DNA from: Theristus sp. LFF4_11
Taxonomy: Eukaryota; Nematoda; Chromadorea; Monhysterida; Xyalidae
Length of the DNA: 64,000 nt
Reading direction: 5' to 3'
Assembly: GCA_030248135.1 (NCBI GenBank)
Contig: JASANC010000641.1
Span: 62,001-126,000, forward strand
This document shows, piece by piece, positions 62,386-64,000 of this stretch. The position numbers were made by a program, and so were the translations under genes. The notes below the pieces were generated by a model. It was not told the DNA's origin. It was given only the letters and a program-made list of their open reading frames with translations, and made no database searches. Position 1 is the stretch's first letter; each line of letters begins with the position of its first letter.

Positions 62386-64000
62386 ATGCTGTCCCGAGTA
62401 TCACGGTTGCAGTCCACTGTGACTCAGGGCTTGCCGTCACTTGCACTGTTGCTACGCAGTTAGTTTTAGTCTGATTTTGGGTTCAATGATTTCTAAAAAA
62501 TATGTCATTTCCAAATTATCATTTTGCAAGCACAGACGCACGATGCTTGGCGTGTGGTCGACGACTGCAATTGAGATGGAGCCATGGGCTGTTGCATCGG
62601 TCGCAGCTGCGTCCAATCACAACAATGCGAACATGCTCTCGTGATGCTGTCACATTGTACACTGGTTGGTTGCAATGGAGTCATGTCCGTGCGACGTAGT
62701 GCATCTGCCTCCAACGTGCGGTGCAATCGCCAGCACAGGCAGCGGCAGATTCACCGTGTCTCACTGTCAACTGTCGGTCACCATGCGCTCGCACGGATAC
62801 AGTTGGAACAGAGTTTGCTACGGATGAACATGACGGCGAATCAGCAATTTCGTGTGTGTTGTGCACGTTGATTGGATCGCAGGTCGACCGAACTACCGTG
62901 CCCCGGCGTTGTACGCAACGAAGCCGCCGCCTGGAGAGCACGACAAAAAGGCACCAAGGAATGAGAATGAAAGTGACGATGAGGACGACGACGACGATGC
63001 TGACGACGAAGAGGACAAGGCAAAGACACAGATGCGCAACAACGTGCGACTCGCCAGTGCGTTTGCAGTTTGCATCTGTCTGCGTTGTATTTGAAGTGGC
63101 CTCGCTGATTGGTCATTCCGGGAGTCAGCAGCGAATCAACGTGCTCGGTGTGAGTTTGTTCACACAATATTGCGTTATGGCTGTATTGTTTTCAGTAACG
63201 ATGTTTTGCACGAGCGTTGCGACAGCGCTGTTGATGCAGCAATTCTCACGTCCGAGCTACCTGCAAGTCACCGCTGAGCAATTGTGGAATGAGCTGCTGC
63301 CGAGTGGCGAGGTCGGTGGTGTTGTTGGTGGTGTCATTTGTGGTTGAAAAGCTGCCAAACAAAACTGCTGCTTGCAGATTGAGCAAATTGTCGTTCGTAT
63401 TCCATATTCGGTTGCTTATGTGCATCTGCGCAAAGACGCTTTCATACACGGCATGGAGAGCACTGATCAGGTGAACTTTGTTCATTGTTGCTTGTCAACT
63501 AAGCGACCACAGTTGCTGTTCTCATAGTTTTATTGGAGTTTTCTGCGTTTCATGAACTGAAATCAACCACTGAATCAGTTGTTTGCTGGATTGTTTTGCA
63601 GCGCGTGTTCATGTTCGACCTTGCGAGGCATTATGCCAGCGGGGTGCAGTCTGAAACGCGCGGCCGGCTGGTTGCTGAGTTTGAGCAGCGTCTGGAGCAA
63701 GCAGAGAACGCGCTCGGCATAGCACGCTCGAAACGGCTGCCTGTGAAATACGAGAACTGGACCGTCTTCTCAGTGTTCGTTCACTTGGCCACGTTCTGCA
63801 AGCATGCACACTGCACGGCAACTCGCTGATTGGCTGCACTTGCACTGAAAGCTCTCTTTTTGCTTGTGTTGCTTCTTGACGTCACCTCTGTTGCTGTGCC
63901 TCAGAGTTCAACTGTTGATTGTGATGTGTGGTGCGGCGTGCCTTGTGATGCTGCCCTTTGCTGGTGCCATGCGAACGACGCTGACGCGAAATCTGGTCAG
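62386..64000 (+). CDS. SPG7-like: Paraplegin-type mitochondrial m-AAA protease, N-terminal part
   Basis: Exons: 62386-62458, 62536-62664, 62883-63056, 63196-63311, 63378-63470, 63602-63763, then a seventh near 63905-64000 running off the edge. The first six are GT-AG and in phase, 249 codons. m-AAA proteases are inner-membrane ATP-dependent zinc proteases. Seen: a basic, Ser/Leu-rich start (MLSRVSRLQSTVTQGLPSLA) suited to mitochondrial import; APALYATKPPPGEH; an Asp/Glu-rich run; a membrane segment (ITMFCTSVATALLM); the FtsH-ext-type intermembrane domain with LWNELLPSGE, IEQIVVRIPYSVAYVHL and RVFMFDLARHY; and ENALGIARSKRLPVKYENW. AAA and HEXXH motifs lie outside. Paraplegin fits better than AFG3L2 because of the exon 4-6 wording, but this is a judgement. 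The seventh exon shows a clear second membrane segment (LLIVMCGAACLVMLPFAGA), but in a phase that does not join exon 6 directly; a small exon may be missing. Confidence 0.8.

Noticed and set aside
1..64000. CRISPR arrays, prokaryotic operons, phage or viral genes
   Set aside because: All genes are intron-containing animal genes; the tandem repeats lack unique spacers and no viral protein is seen.

Overview
This 64 kb window is metazoan nuclear DNA. The genes are split into many small exons with canonical GT-AG introns, often 60-100 nt long, and all the recognisable proteins are conserved animal families. The organism is probably an invertebrate with a compact gene structure, rich in hAT-type DNA transposons and foldback elements and with a tRNA-derived SINE. 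I could not place it in a phylum. There is no prokaryotic content.

Layout. 1-3729 (minus): 5' part of a long ABCC/MRP1-type transporter gene, running off the left edge before the first nucleotide-binding domain. 4.3-5.7 kb: transposon and G-rich repeats. 6616-12741 (minus): an LIM-only (LMO/rhombotin) gene with a 3' cluster of four exons, a far-upstream candidate 5' exon, and a second candidate first exon at 14.65-14.75 kb. 12.7-22.3 kb: mostly single-copy non-coding DNA upstream of LMO with no gene I can support. 22.3-30.8 kb: a repeat zone with SINE, MITEs, a MULE-like element and a G-rich satellite split by two hAT-type insertions, one of which carries a nested TA-target element. 30990-41231 (plus): NOL10/ENP2, 14 exons, with hAT remnants in intron 1 and a 3.85 kb foldback element in intron 10. 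41846-45576 (plus): ST7, 14 exons. 46882-58320 (plus): MON2, 36 exons, complete, about 1754 aa. 59.0-62.0 kb: a perfect 144-bp inverted repeat and a 149-bp tandem satellite. 62386-64000 (plus): 5' part of a paraplegin (SPG7)-type m-AAA protease gene.

The exon models were built by following reading phase across each GT/AG junction and by matching each protein to its family from memory. Phases agree through every junction of ABCC, NOL10, ST7 and MON2 in the window. The genes do not form a shared pathway: they cover export (ABCC), transcriptional cofactor (LMO), ribosome biogenesis (NOL10), a membrane TPR-like protein (ST7), endosome-Golgi traffic (MON2) and mitochondrial proteolysis (SPG7). I see no clearly new biochemical system. 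The most unusual content is the transposon architecture: nested insertions with readable target duplications, giant foldbacks inside introns, and a transposon edge that forms the 3' part of a functional intron. The two candidate alternative LMO first exons are also worth attention.
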